Notes under the pieces: model-generated
Told to the model about the DNA's origin: nothing
The model's database searches: none
The model's input: only the letters and a program-made list of their open reading frames with translations
Shown here: piece after piece, positions 25,360-34,203 of the stretch
How the letters are laid out: each line of letters starts with the position of its first letter
Position numbering within the stretch: position 1 is the first letter of the stretch
Program-made: the position numbers and the translations under genes
Origin: Planktothrix paucivesiculata PCC 9631
GTDB lineage: Bacteria; Cyanobacteriota; Cyanobacteriia; Cyanobacteriales; Microcoleaceae
DNA: 64,000 bases
Reading direction: 5' to 3'
Assembly: GCF_900009265.2 (NCBI RefSeq)
Contig: NZ_LR734992.1
Coordinates: 119,320-183,319 of the forward strand

Positions 25360-26820
25360 GTGAGCCAATTATCGAGAAATATAAGATTTATGCTGACAAG
25401 GCAGATGCAGCGATTTTCTTCAAAATCGATCTACCAACTTCAACAAATTGGACTAGCCTTTTTTGAAAAAATTGCAACGGATTCTAATTTGGCTGGAGAA
25501 ACTCAAGATTTTTATCAAGGATTACTGGTTGGGTTAGATTGGGGTGTTAAACTGATCGATCAAGAGCAGGGGATAGAAACTCTAAAAGACTTAGAGGCTA
25601 GAATTGCAACTTTTATCAACCTAGATCATACTCCCAGCCAACAGCCACACCCTTCAACGGCAATTCATCGATTATCTTCAGCGTCTATTGCTCAACTGCA
25701 ACAACAAGGGCTATCTACTGAACTTGATGAAAATATATTAGCTTGTGTTCCTGCTACTGAAACTCAAGATTTCTATCACGGTTGTCTAGCCGCTTTAGAT
25801 TTTTCTATATCGTTGTCTAAAGAAAAATATGCTTATGCTCAGATTAGTTTGCTTAAGACAAATGCCGCCCATTTTATCGAGTTATCTTCCCAAAGCGATC
25901 GCCAAGTAGCTCGTCCTACCCTTCAAGATATGTCTTTAACTCAACCTCGAAAACAAAGAAGATTTAGTTCTCTCCTACCTGTTTATCAGCCAGGAGGAGT
26001 AAGTCCAATTTCTCCAGAAACTAACTCCGAAACACTAATTGAGTCGGGAATAAATGACTCAGACTGTCCTGAAGACTCCGAGCAAGTTAGATTAGAGGAT
26101 GATCCCAAAGATTCAAAAGAGGGAGAAGGTTTGATTGAAGTTGGCAGATCAGCAGAGCAACGATTAGAAATGGAAAGATTATTGGTGGAGCTTTTATTAA
26201 AAGAGCATCATCAATTCAAGGGATTAGAACGGTTAGAGTTTATGGAAGATTGGACAATATTGTGGCAGGAAGGAGAATCAATTCGAGTGGTTTCTCAAGT
26301 AGATCATCACTTAGTATTCAAGATCAATTTAGAGGGTGAAGTTCAAAATCCTTTATCTAATTTAGATGCAGAAAAGTTAAAGACAAAACTTACTCAGGAA
26401 GTGCCAGAACTATTGAGTGAAGTTCAAGTTTTACAGAATAATTTCAACTCAACTATTGAACCGTTAATGTTCACTTTAGAGCGTGAACAAGTTAAACAAG
26501 CTGAATTGATTTTACCCATAGCCCAAAAGGTATTTGAATACAAACTGAACTTAGGAGATGAAGGGGTAGAAGAAACGGATGATTCTACTATTATTTCCGT
26601 TGCAGAGGTTTACCAGCTAATGGTCACAGATGTTGAAGGGGTTTCTGTATCTTCTGTGAGAGCATCTGGCAGAGGAGAACTGCTGAGAGTGTATGGGGAG
26701 CATTTAGTTCTAGCTCAAGGAATTCGATCTGAAGATGTTGAATTTTGGCTTCAAATGGCAGATGATTTGAATACTGTTGAATCCCAACTTGCTTATAAAT
26801 CAAGGGAGATAGAACTTTGA
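25360..26820 (+). CDS. Unknown plasmid protein with an internal N-terminal duplication
   Basis: 486 residues from the GTG at 25360. An ATG at 25390 is an alternative start. Residues about 20-95 and 105-180 are two versions of one unit: S-I-x-Q-L-Q-Q-x-G-L, then ETQDFYxGxLxALD, then an aromatic/helical end. A polar linker and a helical part with an acidic tail follow. It stands alone, divergent from parA. No catalytic motif or known family is recognised. Confidence 0.7.
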   Translation: MSQLSRNIRFMLTRQMQRFSSKSIYQLQQIGLAFFEKIATDSNLAGETQDFYQGLLVGLDWGVKLIDQEQGIETLKDLEARIATFINLDHTPSQQPHPSTAIHRLSSASIAQLQQQGLSTELDENILACVPATETQDFYHGCLAALDFSISLSKEKYAYAQISLLKTNAAHFIELSSQSDRQVARPTLQDMSLTQPRKQRRFSSLLPVYQPGGVSPISPETNSETLIESGINDSDCPEDSEQVRLEDDPKDSKEGEGLIEVGRSAEQRLEMERLLVELLLKEHHQFKGLERLEFMEDWTILWQEGESIRVVSQVDHHLVFKINLEGEVQNPLSNLDAEKLKTKLTQEVPELLSEVQVLQNNFNSTIEPLMFTLEREQVKQAELILPIAQKVFEYKLNLGDEGVEETDDSTIISVAEVYQLMVTDVEGVSVSSVRASGRGELLRVYGEHLVLAQGIRSEDVEFWLQMADDLNTVESQLAYKSREIEL

Positions 26821-27003
26821 GTTTTGGCGATCGCATGAATCCTTAACCCTAGAGGTACAGGGGAACATAGAAACTCAATCGTCACAAGAAATTGGGATGT
26901 GTTGAAAACAATATCTTAGTCGCAACCTGTAAACCTAACAATCCTTTAAGATTTTTTGCCAGTAAAAATGGCTTGAATTCTTCAAATATCCTACTAACTT
27001 TTC
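26821..27003. other. Intergenic region, nothing recognised
   Basis: The 180 bases between the previous gene and the HIRAN fragment hold no clear gene, hairpin or repeat. A 68-codon frame crossing 26892-27098 is unconvincing and overlaps the HIRAN remnant. Confidence 0.3.
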
Positions 27004-27450
27004 CTAGAGAGGTTGATATACTTTACTGGAAAAAAGGGAAAAACCATCATCCGCTTTTGCCGTTAGATGGCACAACAATCGAAACTGGCGTGGTGTAGGA
27101 GGTTGATTAATCCGTTCTACTTGTACATTCACGTCGTAAGCAGTCCTGCGAATGAGTTCAAAAATTTCAGGATTCAAATATCGGGGACAATAACCGACAA
27201 TATGGTGATCTTCTGTGTTGAGGGTCAAAGCCATCTGATCATAAATATTTTGGAATTCATGGGCTAACCATAACTTCTCGTCTGGAACAAAGCAGTTAAT
27301 TCGTTCAATTGAAGATGGTGGTAAATGTTGCATTCCATCAGGGAAAAAGTGAAGATGATAACGCCCTTCTTCATCGGGTACGGGACAAGGAAAAACAGTC
27401 AGTGTATCTGTTTTCCTCTGTCCACCACTACGAGCTAATAAAGTAATTGG
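27004..27450 (-). pseudogene. HIRAN-domain protein, C-terminal fragment
   Basis: The frame is open from the element boundary at 27450 to the stop at 27004 and reads QPITLLARSGG, TVFPCPVPDEEGRYHLHFF, then LWLAHEFQNIYDQMALTLN and VGYCPRYLNP, a HIRAN-type DNA-binding module known from cyanobacterial proteins. The first 109 codons after an internal ATG could still be translated, but the N-terminus is missing. The matching 5' piece is found on the other side of the TnpB element at 28761-28831. Confidence 0.75.
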
Positions 27451-28760
27451 TTGACACTCCTCGGTCTAAAGACATGAGGATTCTTCGTTCACAGACCCAA
27501 CTTGCTCAGACAGGATGACTCCAGCCTGAGTAGAGGTCGAATCTCCCGAAGCGTTCGGATCTAAGATCCAGGTTCCTACGTGACCCGTAGTACCCAAGGC
27601 TAAATTCAGGATGTTGATAGCCGCGTTCCAGTCTCTATCTACCTCAAATCCACACTGACAACGGTGGGTTCTTGTCGATAGAGATTTTTTGACGATGGCG
27701 CCACAATTAGAGCATTCTTGAGACGTATAAGCCGGATTAACTGAAACAGTGATCTTGCCGAATTTAATCCCAAAATACTCTAACCATTTCCTGAATAGAT
27801 ACCAACCCGCATCATTAATCGACTTAGCCAGACAATGATTTTTGACTAAATTTTTAATCCTCAAGTCTTCATAGGCGATCAAATCGTTAGATTGAATCAC
27901 GCAACGCGCCAGTCTCTTGGCGTGTTCTTCACGTTGCCTACTTATTTTCAGGTGGACTCGCCCAAGTCGATTAACGGCTTTCTTTCGGTTAGCCGAGCCT
28001 TTGCTTTTGCGTGAAACCCGTCTTTGTCGAAATTTCAGACGCTTCTCACCGATTCGATAAAATCTCGGATTCGGTTCAGTCTGCCCATTGCTGTCGGTGT
28101 AGAACTCTTTCAGTCCTACATCTAAACCTATCGTTTTACCTGTAGGTTTAGATTCTACTTTCCGATCAGCATTAACTAAAAACTGAACGTAGTAGCCATC
28201 TGCACGTCGAACTATCCTCACCCGTTTGATCTGGTCTATTTGGTAGAAGTTTAAATCCCAGGTTCCTTTGAGTTTTAACTTACCTATGCCCTTGCTGTCG
28301 GTGAAAGTAATCTGTTTGCGGGTTTCGGAAAGTTTCCATCCGCTCACTTTATACTCAACTGAGCGACAGTTTTTCTTGAACTGTGGATAGCCTTTCTTGC
28401 CCGGAACCGACTTTTTGCAATTGCTATAGAACCGAGCGATTGAGGTATAAGCTCTTTCAACCGCTACTTGGCAAGCGTGAGAATTTAAGGCTTTCACAAA
28501 GGGAAACTCAGCCCTCAATACGGTGTTATGACGATACAGTTCTTTCTGCCCTACGCCTCGATTGTCCATCCAGAAGCGAATGCACTTGTTGCGAACAAAT
28601 TGGGCTGTGCGAATTGCATCATCTATCGCAGCATATTGAGTTGTTTTTCCTTTTGCCTTGAACTCTAAAACGAGCATTTGACGTAGACAAACCCTACGGC
28701 AATTATCATAACACAATTAAAGTCGCCCTAGAAAGGCGAGGCTTGAAACCCATATCTTTG
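27451..28760 (-). mobile_element. TnpB-only IS200/IS605-type element
   Basis: It carries one gene, tnpB, and no tnpA, so it would move only with help. On the coding strand the right end has a subterminal hairpin (27456-27479, with GTCT-TT-AGAC at its tip inside CCTC/GAGG arms) and ends in TCAA, a usual right-end cleavage tetranucleotide of the group. Near the left end is a hairpin TCGCC/GGGCGA (about 28725-28741), and the left flank reads TTGAC, a plausible target/TAM sequence. The exact left edge is uncertain by some bases. Confidence 0.7.
27466..28677 (-). CDS. tnpB: TnpB RNA-guided endonuclease
   Basis: 403 residues from the ATG at 28677 (MLVLEFKAKG is the usual N-terminus; longer in-frame starts to 28716 fall in the element's leader). 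RuvC-like motifs are complete: TIGLDVGLKEFYTDSNG (first Asp), LIAYEDLRIKNLV (Glu) and DRDWNAAINIL (last Asp), with the zinc ribbon CSNCGAIVKKSL to CQCGFEVD between the last two. So nuclease activity is expected. The guide RNA of such proteins is made from the 3' end of the gene into the right end, about 27451-27620. Confidence 0.9.
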   Translation of the reverse strand: MLVLEFKAKGKTTQYAAIDDAIRTAQFVRNKCIRFWMDNRGVGQKELYRHNTVLRAEFPFVKALNSHACQVAVERAYTSIARFYSNCKKSVPGKKGYPQFKKNCRSVEYKVSGWKLSETRKQITFTDSKGIGKLKLKGTWDLNFYQIDQIKRVRIVRRADGYYVQFLVNADRKVESKPTGKTIGLDVGLKEFYTDSNGQTEPNPRFYRIGEKRLKFRQRRVSRKSKGSANRKKAVNRLGRVHLKISRQREEHAKRLARCVIQSNDLIAYEDLRIKNLVKNHCLAKSINDAGWYLFRKWLEYFGIKFGKITVSVNPAYTSQECSNCGAIVKKSLSTRTHRCQCGFEVDRDWNAAINILNLALGTTGHVGTWILDPNASGDSTSTQAGVILSEQVGSVNEESSCL

Positions 28761-28831
28761 GTCAAAAGTTAAGCGACCAATGGGAAACCAAGAGCGACTG
28801 TTTGGATCTTGCCATGCCAAAATAGATATTT
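28761..28831 (-). pseudogene. HIRAN-domain protein, N-terminal fragment
   Basis: On the - strand, bases 28831 to 28761 read ILAWQDPNSRSWFPIGRLTFD, the opening of the same HIRAN protein whose C-terminal part lies at 27004-27450. The frame breaks at the TTGAC that borders the TnpB element. About 70 codons that normally link the two parts are not present, so insertion was accompanied or followed by a deletion. The family match is from memory of cyanobacterial homologues. Confidence 0.6.
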
Positions 28832-28868
28832 GGAAGTGTTGGGGGGTTGGTTTCCCCCCGTAAGTGTT

Positions 28869-29111
28869 TTAAAGTTCGGCTAAATCCTCAAGGTATTGTG
28901 CAAGTTGGCTTTGAGCCATGCAAACTTGCTCTCCATCTCGCAATAACCAAGCCACTAAGCCATTGTAAAAAGCAGCACCAATCATAATGTCTTCTGGCTT
29001 AATGATTCGGTTTAAGTCGAGTGAAAGCAATCTTGCATCAAGAGTTTTAGCTGTTCTCAGATGCTGAATCATTGCCACCTGAGAACAATTAAATTTGTTA
29101 ATGCGATTCAT
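28869..29111 (-). CDS. Small hypothetical protein
   Basis: 80 residues from the ATG at 29111 (a TTG at 29129 is possible), with GGAG about 11 bases upstream. Helical, no family recognised. It follows the gene at 29130-29495 closely and is probably co-transcribed with it. Confidence 0.55.
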   Translation of the reverse strand: MNRINKFNCSQVAMIQHLRTAKTLDARLLSLDLNRIIKPEDIMIGAAFYNGLVAWLLRDGEQVCMAQSQLAQYLEDLAEL

Positions 29112-29129
29112 CGTTCTCAGTATCTCCAA

Positions 29130-29495
29130 TTAGCAATCAAACCCGAAGTCAGATTTAGCGAGTTCCGCTGCTCGTATAAGTTCGATTTCGTCTTGTTCTT
29201 CAGGATTAATAGTTTGGGTGGTTTCTTGGCTATGTCGTTTCATCCAAAGCTCACGATAAACCAGTATTAATTGATCATTTTCCGTTGTTTTTAAGGTAGA
29301 TTTGAGAACGGTACCGTTAGAAGTTTGGATGTAGAAAACAGTTTGGCTGTCGAGGTCTTCTTCAGTCCAGCCAAGGTGTCGCTCAACCAACCCATCCGCA
29401 TAAACTATCTCAATCACATCAATTTTGAGCCCGTTGCCATCAGTGTAACTACGGGCAATTTTAGTTTCGATGGCAGTGTTAAGTTGTGCCGTCAT
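29130..29495 (-). CDS. Hypothetical protein
   Basis: 121 residues with alternating strand patterns (LKIDVIEIVYADGLVERHLG, then VFYIQTSNGTVLKSTLKT) and an acidic helical C-terminus. No family recognised. Preceded on its 5' side by the hairpin at 29521-29563. Confidence 0.6.
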   Translation of the reverse strand: MTAQLNTAIETKIARSYTDGNGLKIDVIEIVYADGLVERHLGWTEEDLDSQTVFYIQTSNGTVLKSTLKTTENDQLILVYRELWMKRHSQETTQTINPEEQDEIELIRAAELAKSDFGFDC

Positions 29496-29520
29496 GAAAG
29501 TTAGTTCCTTAGTTAATAAA

Positions 29521-29563
29521 GAACCAACCGGAAAACAGCTTAGGAAGCTAGGTCGGTTGGTTC
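29521..29563. repeat. Nested perfect hairpin
   Basis: GAACCAACCG (29521-29530) pairs with CGGTTGGTTC (29554-29563). Inside, AGCTT pairs with AAGCT. A further GGTTGGTTTT follows. It lies 26 bases upstream of the start of the 29495 gene and could be a leader structure or the terminator of a + strand transcript. Confidence 0.6.
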
Positions 29564-29975
29564 GGTTGGTTTTGGGTTAAACAGCAGGGAATTGATCTCA
29601 AATAGCGATCTAAATAAAACAACGCGGTAGCGTCTTGATGAACGTCTTGGCAAATTGTGGTGAGCAACAGGTCAGAAAAGAACTCGATGGGAAGGATTAG
29701 CGAGCGATCGCTATGAATTCAGTCAATGAATCAACTGAAGAATGCAACCATGAGGCGAACACTTGTCCTCTAACAGCTATTTCAGGATGTTGGATTAAAG
29801 TTGTCTTTTCTTAAAGTCGTTAGTGAAGGTTCGTACTATTTTCGCGGCGATCCAATTGCAACCCATAATCTCAGAACAACAAAATCCTAACCTACTAAAA
29901 TGAGTAGTTTTACTTACTAAAATTGATGTACCGAATTTTGACATGGCTTGCTGTTCCACTGTGGGAAAAACAGAA

Positions 29976-30097
29976 GGGAAAACAGTGCATAAATTTCCTC
30001 TTGTTTGTTTAGATTAGCCAGAAAAATGTCAAAAATGATACCTAATTAGCCGCACTACAACGGGCTACAAAAGGAAATCCAAGGGAAAATAGTGCAT
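29976..30097 (+). repeat. Pair of direct repeats GGGAAAAyAGTGCAT
   Basis: 15-base copies at 29976-29990 and 30083-30097 differ at one base, 107 bases apart, each followed by a TTCC-containing half that makes it an imperfect palindrome. Two copies are too few to call iterons. Confidence 0.45.
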
Positions 30098-30209
30098 TTG
30101 TTCCCTACTTTTTCCTCGCTGTTTCAAGTAGATTTTTGAACTGTGTATCGCAACAGAAAGCCACTCAATCTCAAATGTATTTTTTTGTACTACAGAAGTA
30201 ACAAAGCCA

Positions 30210-30225
30210 ATGGAAAATTTTCCAT
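30210..30225. repeat. Recurrent palindrome, copy 3
   Basis: Perfect 16-bp palindrome ATGGAAAATTTTCCAT in the long intergenic region. Same core as at 2285, 5590, 34143 and 34737. Confidence 0.7.
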
Positions 30226-30359
30226 CAATGCCTGTCGGGATTATCCACTATGTCCTTAGTGGTGGTGGGTGGGTGGGCAAAAAAAGCTTCCCCTATGGTG
30301 GGGAAGTAGGCAGTTAGCGTGATTAAGGAGCCATCAAAGATTGTTGTAGGTGTGTGAGC

Positions 30360-30785
30360 TTAATCCATCTCAATTTCATGATCATCGATCCCGTCATCCA
30401 GTGTTAACGCATTTTGGGCAATGACCTTGTTTTGGCGAGCTATCCGTTCGTTGCGGATGCCCCGATGTTTGGCTCGACGTTCTCGAATGGCATCAACATC
30501 ATTCAGGCCATAAAGAGCTTGTGCAGCCTGCATCAGTTCTTTTAAGGAAGTTGTGCCATAGTCTTCACGAAATTGAGCATTGTGGGTTTCCCAGTCAAAA
30601 TCGTGGTTATTAAAACGGGCAGCACTCGCAAGCTCACGGCCAGATTCTTCTCTTAAAACTTCTAGCACCATCAAACGTAGTTTTTCGTTATAGCTAATGC
30701 ACTGGTCTAAAGCTTTGGTATAAGCTTTTTGAGACTTTGTGGTTTTAGCGGAATGGAACTTACGATTTTTAGAAGTTACAATCAT
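30360..30785 (-). CDS. Hypothetical basic/acidic plasmid protein
   Basis: 141 residues from the ATG at 30785, with an AGGAAG ribosome site 9 bases upstream. A TTG 18 bases earlier is less likely. Basic N-terminus (TSKNRKFHSAKTTKSQKAYTK), helical middle, acidic tail. No family recognised. Confidence 0.6.
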   Translation of the reverse strand: MIVTSKNRKFHSAKTTKSQKAYTKALDQCISYNEKLRLMVLEVLREESGRELASAARFNNHDFDWETHNAQFREDYGTTSLKELMQAAQALYGLNDVDAIRERRAKHRGIRNERIARQNKVIAQNALTLDDGIDDHEIEMD

Positions 30786-31018
30786 TTTGATCTTCCTATT
30801 CAAATAATGTTCACACCCAAAGCAGCGATCGCTGTCTTCTTATGTTCAATTTTAAAATTAAAGTTTTTTGTATGATAGCGATCGCTATTTTCGATTTGTT
30901 GAAAATTAATTTAAAATTTATCATTAAAAAAAATTACCCTACCTTAAGGTAGAGTAATAGTCAAATGGATATGAAATGATAGGTACGCTTCATGAATCAA
31001 ATCAGAGCAGAAAATTAG

Positions 31019-31717
31019 TTATTCTAAATCTTCCTCCTCCTCCTCATCTTCATCATCTTCATCTTCATCATCTTCGTCTTCATCATCTTCGTCTTCTTCC
31101 TCAAAGTCATCGTCTTCTTCGTCTTCCAAATCTTCTGGTTCCTCATCATCATCATCTTCCAAATCATCAATATCATCATCATTGTTAGATTGCTCTTGCT
31201 GAAGATAACTATTGCGTTTGGCAAGGGATTCTTGATTGAATTTAACGAGGCTTTTAATGGCTTCTTGAGGATCTAACTCGAAAACATCGTACAGTTTTGC
31301 CATAACCAAAGCTAAAGTTTCGATATCATGACGCAGGGCATCCGGTTGTCCGAACAAAGTAGGGAACACTTCATTATTCCAACGTTGCCAGTTCATGGTT
31401 TTGCCACGTTTTTTCAATTGAGCAGCAATATCCAAACCGATCTTTTCTTTAATGGCATGACCGATTTTTGTTTGAAGACGTTTTTCGCGAAGTTGCAGCT
31501 TCACGCCAAACTTTTTAACAATGGTCGTTCTGACTCGCTCAAGCAGTGCGTTAGCTTGTTCTTCAACTGAAACAGCCGAACGACGGATTCCATTCCCATT
31601 GCTAGGAACAGGTAATCCGGTGCTTTTTGATTTAGGAGTCACACCGTTGGTTTTTCCATTGAAAGTTCCCGCGCCATTAGATGTGCGAGAGTTATTTTTA
31701 TTCGTTGTAGTTACCAT
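31019..31717 (-). CDS. Hypothetical protein with a long Asp/Glu tail
   Basis: 232 residues from the ATG at 31717. The N-terminal 45 residues are Asn/Thr/Gly-rich and disordered. A helical basic middle (residues about 50-165) may be a folded domain. The last 60 residues are almost only Asp and Glu, encoded by an imperfect TCATCT microsatellite on the + strand (31021-31180). Acidic tails of this kind can act as DNA mimics or chaperone-like segments. No family recognised. Confidence 0.6.
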   Translation of the reverse strand: MVTTTNKNNSRTSNGAGTFNGKTNGVTPKSKSTGLPVPSNGNGIRRSAVSVEEQANALLERVRTTIVKKFGVKLQLREKRLQTKIGHAIKEKIGLDIAAQLKKRGKTMNWQRWNNEVFPTLFGQPDALRHDIETLALVMAKLYDVFELDPQEAIKSLVKFNQESLAKRNSYLQQEQSNNDDDIDDLEDDDDEEPEDLEDEEDDDFEEEDEDDEDEDDEDEDDEDEEEEEDLE

Positions 31718-31972
31718 GAAGTTCAATTTAATTTAATTACTTCGTGGCAATCTGCGCCGCTAGGCGCTTTCAAATTTCCCAATTTATTATTAATGGTTAA
31801 TTTAAAATTAATTAAAATTCTTTTTGATTTTATCATTAAATGATGGAGTTAAAATATTCATCTAACTTAAGGAATAAAAGCTAAATCAGTTATATAGAGC
31901 AAGAGAGGGATGGGAAATACCGATTAAGAAAGCTCAATAGGAAATAGTCTGCTTAATACTTCCTAATATTTT

Positions 31973-33565
31973 ATGATCTATCCTTTTCAAAATTGGCTTT
32001 TCTTGGCAAACCGAGGAATCAAGATAGTGGGATTAGAATACTGTACAACGGATCGAGTCAGGATTTTAACTCACTTCTATGAATGGGGTCAAAATCTACA
32101 ACTGCCTGTTTTATTTTGGAATTGTGGCTACCGATGTTTTCAGCAAGTTAGTTGTCAAGATAAAGGCGGGTGCCGCTTAGAGAATACTAATTTACAAGCC
32201 AACTCCGATCCGCTTTTAGATTTATTAGAAAATCAAACCGAAGGAATTTTTATTATTGAGGGAATTTTAGAGTTATCAGGAGCAGATCTGACGGATAAAC
32301 AGCGTGAATTTCAACTGGTTAATGCTTACTATCACTTATCAGAAAATAAGCATCGTCAGTTCTGGGTTTTATTGGAAAATAATATCAATTTACCTGCTAA
32401 TTTACAACCTTTAATTCCAGTGCTGAAAGCTCCTATTGCGGATCGAATTTGGGTGCAACAAAAAGTTGCTTCATTTTGCCATGACACTTTCTCGATGCTG
32501 GGAAAAAAAGATACTGCTATTCAAGAAAGTTTAGTGCGAGCTTGTCTAGGATTGGCACAAGGAGAAATTGAGTTAATTTTACAACAGAGTCTAGCATTTA
32601 CTAACAGTTTTGAAGACCTAGCTGATTGGGTACTCAACTACAAAGTTAACAAATTGCAAGGGCGAGGGTTAGAGTTAATTTCTGAACCGGATGTTGTGCA
32701 AGCCGGAGGGTTAGAATTGCTAGACGAGTTTCTCTCAAAAGTTGCTTCTTTACTCAATCCAGAAGCCGAGAAATATGGGCTTAGATTTCCCAAAGGAATG
32801 ATTCTTTGGGGGCCACCTGGCACTGGAAAAAGTTTGAGTGCCAAGTTAGCCGCCAAGAAGATGGGAGTGCCTTTATTAGCTGCTGATTGGGGCGCAATTA
32901 TTGGTTCCCTAAAGCCAGATTTGGCACTGCGCGAGTTGTTAGAATTGGCTCAAGCTTTAAGCCCAACAATTTTGTACTGGGATGATTTTGATAAAGGGTT
33001 TGCAGGTTGGAATTCTAATACGGATGGTGGAGTTTCAAGGCGCTTATCGGGGAAACTATTGACTTGGATGCAGGAAGTACAACAGCCGATTTACATGGTA
33101 GCAACGGTTAATCGATTGGGGATGTTACCCCCAGAATTAATTCGTCGCTTTGATGATATTTTCTTCGTTGATTTACCCCATGAAGGGGCAATGTATGACA
33201 TTTTTAACCTACATTTGCAAAAGTATTTCCTAGAGTTTCGCAATTCTTCTCAATCTCCTTGGACAGATGAGGAATGGCGAATTTTGTTACGGGATTATCG
33301 GCTTTGCACCCCTGCTGAAATTGGCAATGCCGTTAAAAAATGTGCCGAGGAAATTTACTATCGCAACTATCAGCAAGGGAAACAACCGGAACAATTAAAG
33401 ATCACTTTAGAAGATTTACGACAGCAACGTGATCAATTTACACCAGCTTTGATTCGAGATGAAGAACAGATTTTAGCAATTCGTAATCAAGCAACTTATG
33501 CCCGTCCGGTGGCGGGTGTAGATGTTTCAAAATTTGCGATTCCTCCTCAAGAATTGTTTGGCTAG
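31973..33565 (+). CDS. Ycf46-like AAA+ ATPase
   Basis: 530 residues. An N-terminal domain of about 240 residues precedes the AAA+ core with Walker A ILWGPPGTGKSLSAKLAAKK (about 277-296), Walker B TILYWDDFDKGFAG, sensor YMVATVNRLGMLPPELIRRFDD with the arginine finger, and a C-terminal lid. Overall layout matches the Ycf46 group of cyanobacterial AAA proteins, though the cysteine-rich CGYRCFQQVSCQDKGGC near residue 47 is unusual. It stands alone on the + strand. Substrate unknown. Confidence 0.8.
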   Translation: MIYPFQNWLFLANRGIKIVGLEYCTTDRVRILTHFYEWGQNLQLPVLFWNCGYRCFQQVSCQDKGGCRLENTNLQANSDPLLDLLENQTEGIFIIEGILELSGADLTDKQREFQLVNAYYHLSENKHRQFWVLLENNINLPANLQPLIPVLKAPIADRIWVQQKVASFCHDTFSMLGKKDTAIQESLVRACLGLAQGEIELILQQSLAFTNSFEDLADWVLNYKVNKLQGRGLELISEPDVVQAGGLELLDEFLSKVASLLNPEAEKYGLRFPKGMILWGPPGTGKSLSAKLAAKKMGVPLLAADWGAIIGSLKPDLALRELLELAQALSPTILYWDDFDKGFAGWNSNTDGGVSRRLSGKLLTWMQEVQQPIYMVATVNRLGMLPPELIRRFDDIFFVDLPHEGAMYDIFNLHLQKYFLEFRNSSQSPWTDEEWRILLRDYRLCTPAEIGNAVKKCAEEIYYRNYQQGKQPEQLKITLEDLRQQRDQFTPALIRDEEQILAIRNQATYARPVAGVDVSKFAIPPQELFG

Positions 33566-33567
33566 GA

Positions 33568-34098
33568 TTACTCAAACAAATTCTTTTGTTGATAGGTTGG
33601 GGTGGGTTTGCTTTGTTGTATAGTTCGGGAGAGAATCTGATGGCTGAAAGTCTTGGTCAATTCTTGAAGATTATACATTGAGTGGCTCAACTCCCCTAAT
33701 GTAATAGATTGATAGCGTTGCACTTGTTCAGTATTATTCGGCTCGATATAATCTGGCAGTTCAATGATGTCTACAGGTTGGTAATCTAAGGTTTCAATAT
33801 ACTGGTTCCAGTGGATTCCAAATTGTTCAATATTCTTCTTAATTTGTTCGCTTAGGCAATCTAATTGCAGAGAAATCTGAAGGCGAGTTTCGTAGCTGGC
33901 TTTTTGCCAAAAAATCGAATTCACTAAATGTTTTCGAGCCGTCGCTAAGGTTGAAGCAAGTTCTAAATAAGCTAAGGCATCATATTTTTCAGAATGTTCT
34001 GGCCCAGCTTGGAGGAAGTTTTTAACTTGATGGTAAGCGCAGTGGATTAAAGCTTCATCAACGGTTCCATAAAACGGACTTGTGCGAGGGACAGGCAT
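33568..34098 (-). CDS. Hypothetical helical protein
   Basis: 176 residues, predicted all-helical, with a Gln/Thr-rich C-terminus. No family recognised. It converges on the AAA gene with two bases between the stops. The recurrent palindrome at 34143-34164 lies just upstream. Confidence 0.6.
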   Translation of the reverse strand: MPVPRTSPFYGTVDEALIHCAYHQVKNFLQAGPEHSEKYDALAYLELASTLATARKHLVNSIFWQKASYETRLQISLQLDCLSEQIKKNIEQFGIHWNQYIETLDYQPVDIIELPDYIEPNNTEQVQRYQSITLGELSHSMYNLQELTKTFSHQILSRTIQQSKPTPTYQQKNLFE

Positions 34099-34142
34099 AA
34101 ATTTTCTCTCAACTTGTCCCTCTCAGTCCCCGTTATGGGGAT

Positions 34143-34164
34143 GAAATGGAAAATTTTCCATTTC
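34143..34164. repeat. Recurrent palindrome, copy 4
   Basis: Perfect 22-bp palindrome with arms GAAATGGAAAA and TTTTCCATTTC, between the genes at 33568-34098 and 34204-34560. Confidence 0.75.
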
Positions 34165-34203
34165 AAAAACTTTCCGCTTTCTAAGCACAGTTTGTTGCAG
34201 AAA

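Larger units (their letters stand above)
29496..30359. other. Long intergenic region with hairpin, repeats and a palindrome
   Basis: About 860 bases without a convincing gene. It contains the hairpin at 29521-29563, two copies of GGGAAAAyAGTGCAT (29976-29990 and 30083-30097) and a copy of the recurrent palindrome (30210-30225), and borders small plasmid genes on both sides. It is a candidate for a replication, partition or transfer site, but nothing decides which. Confidence 0.45.
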
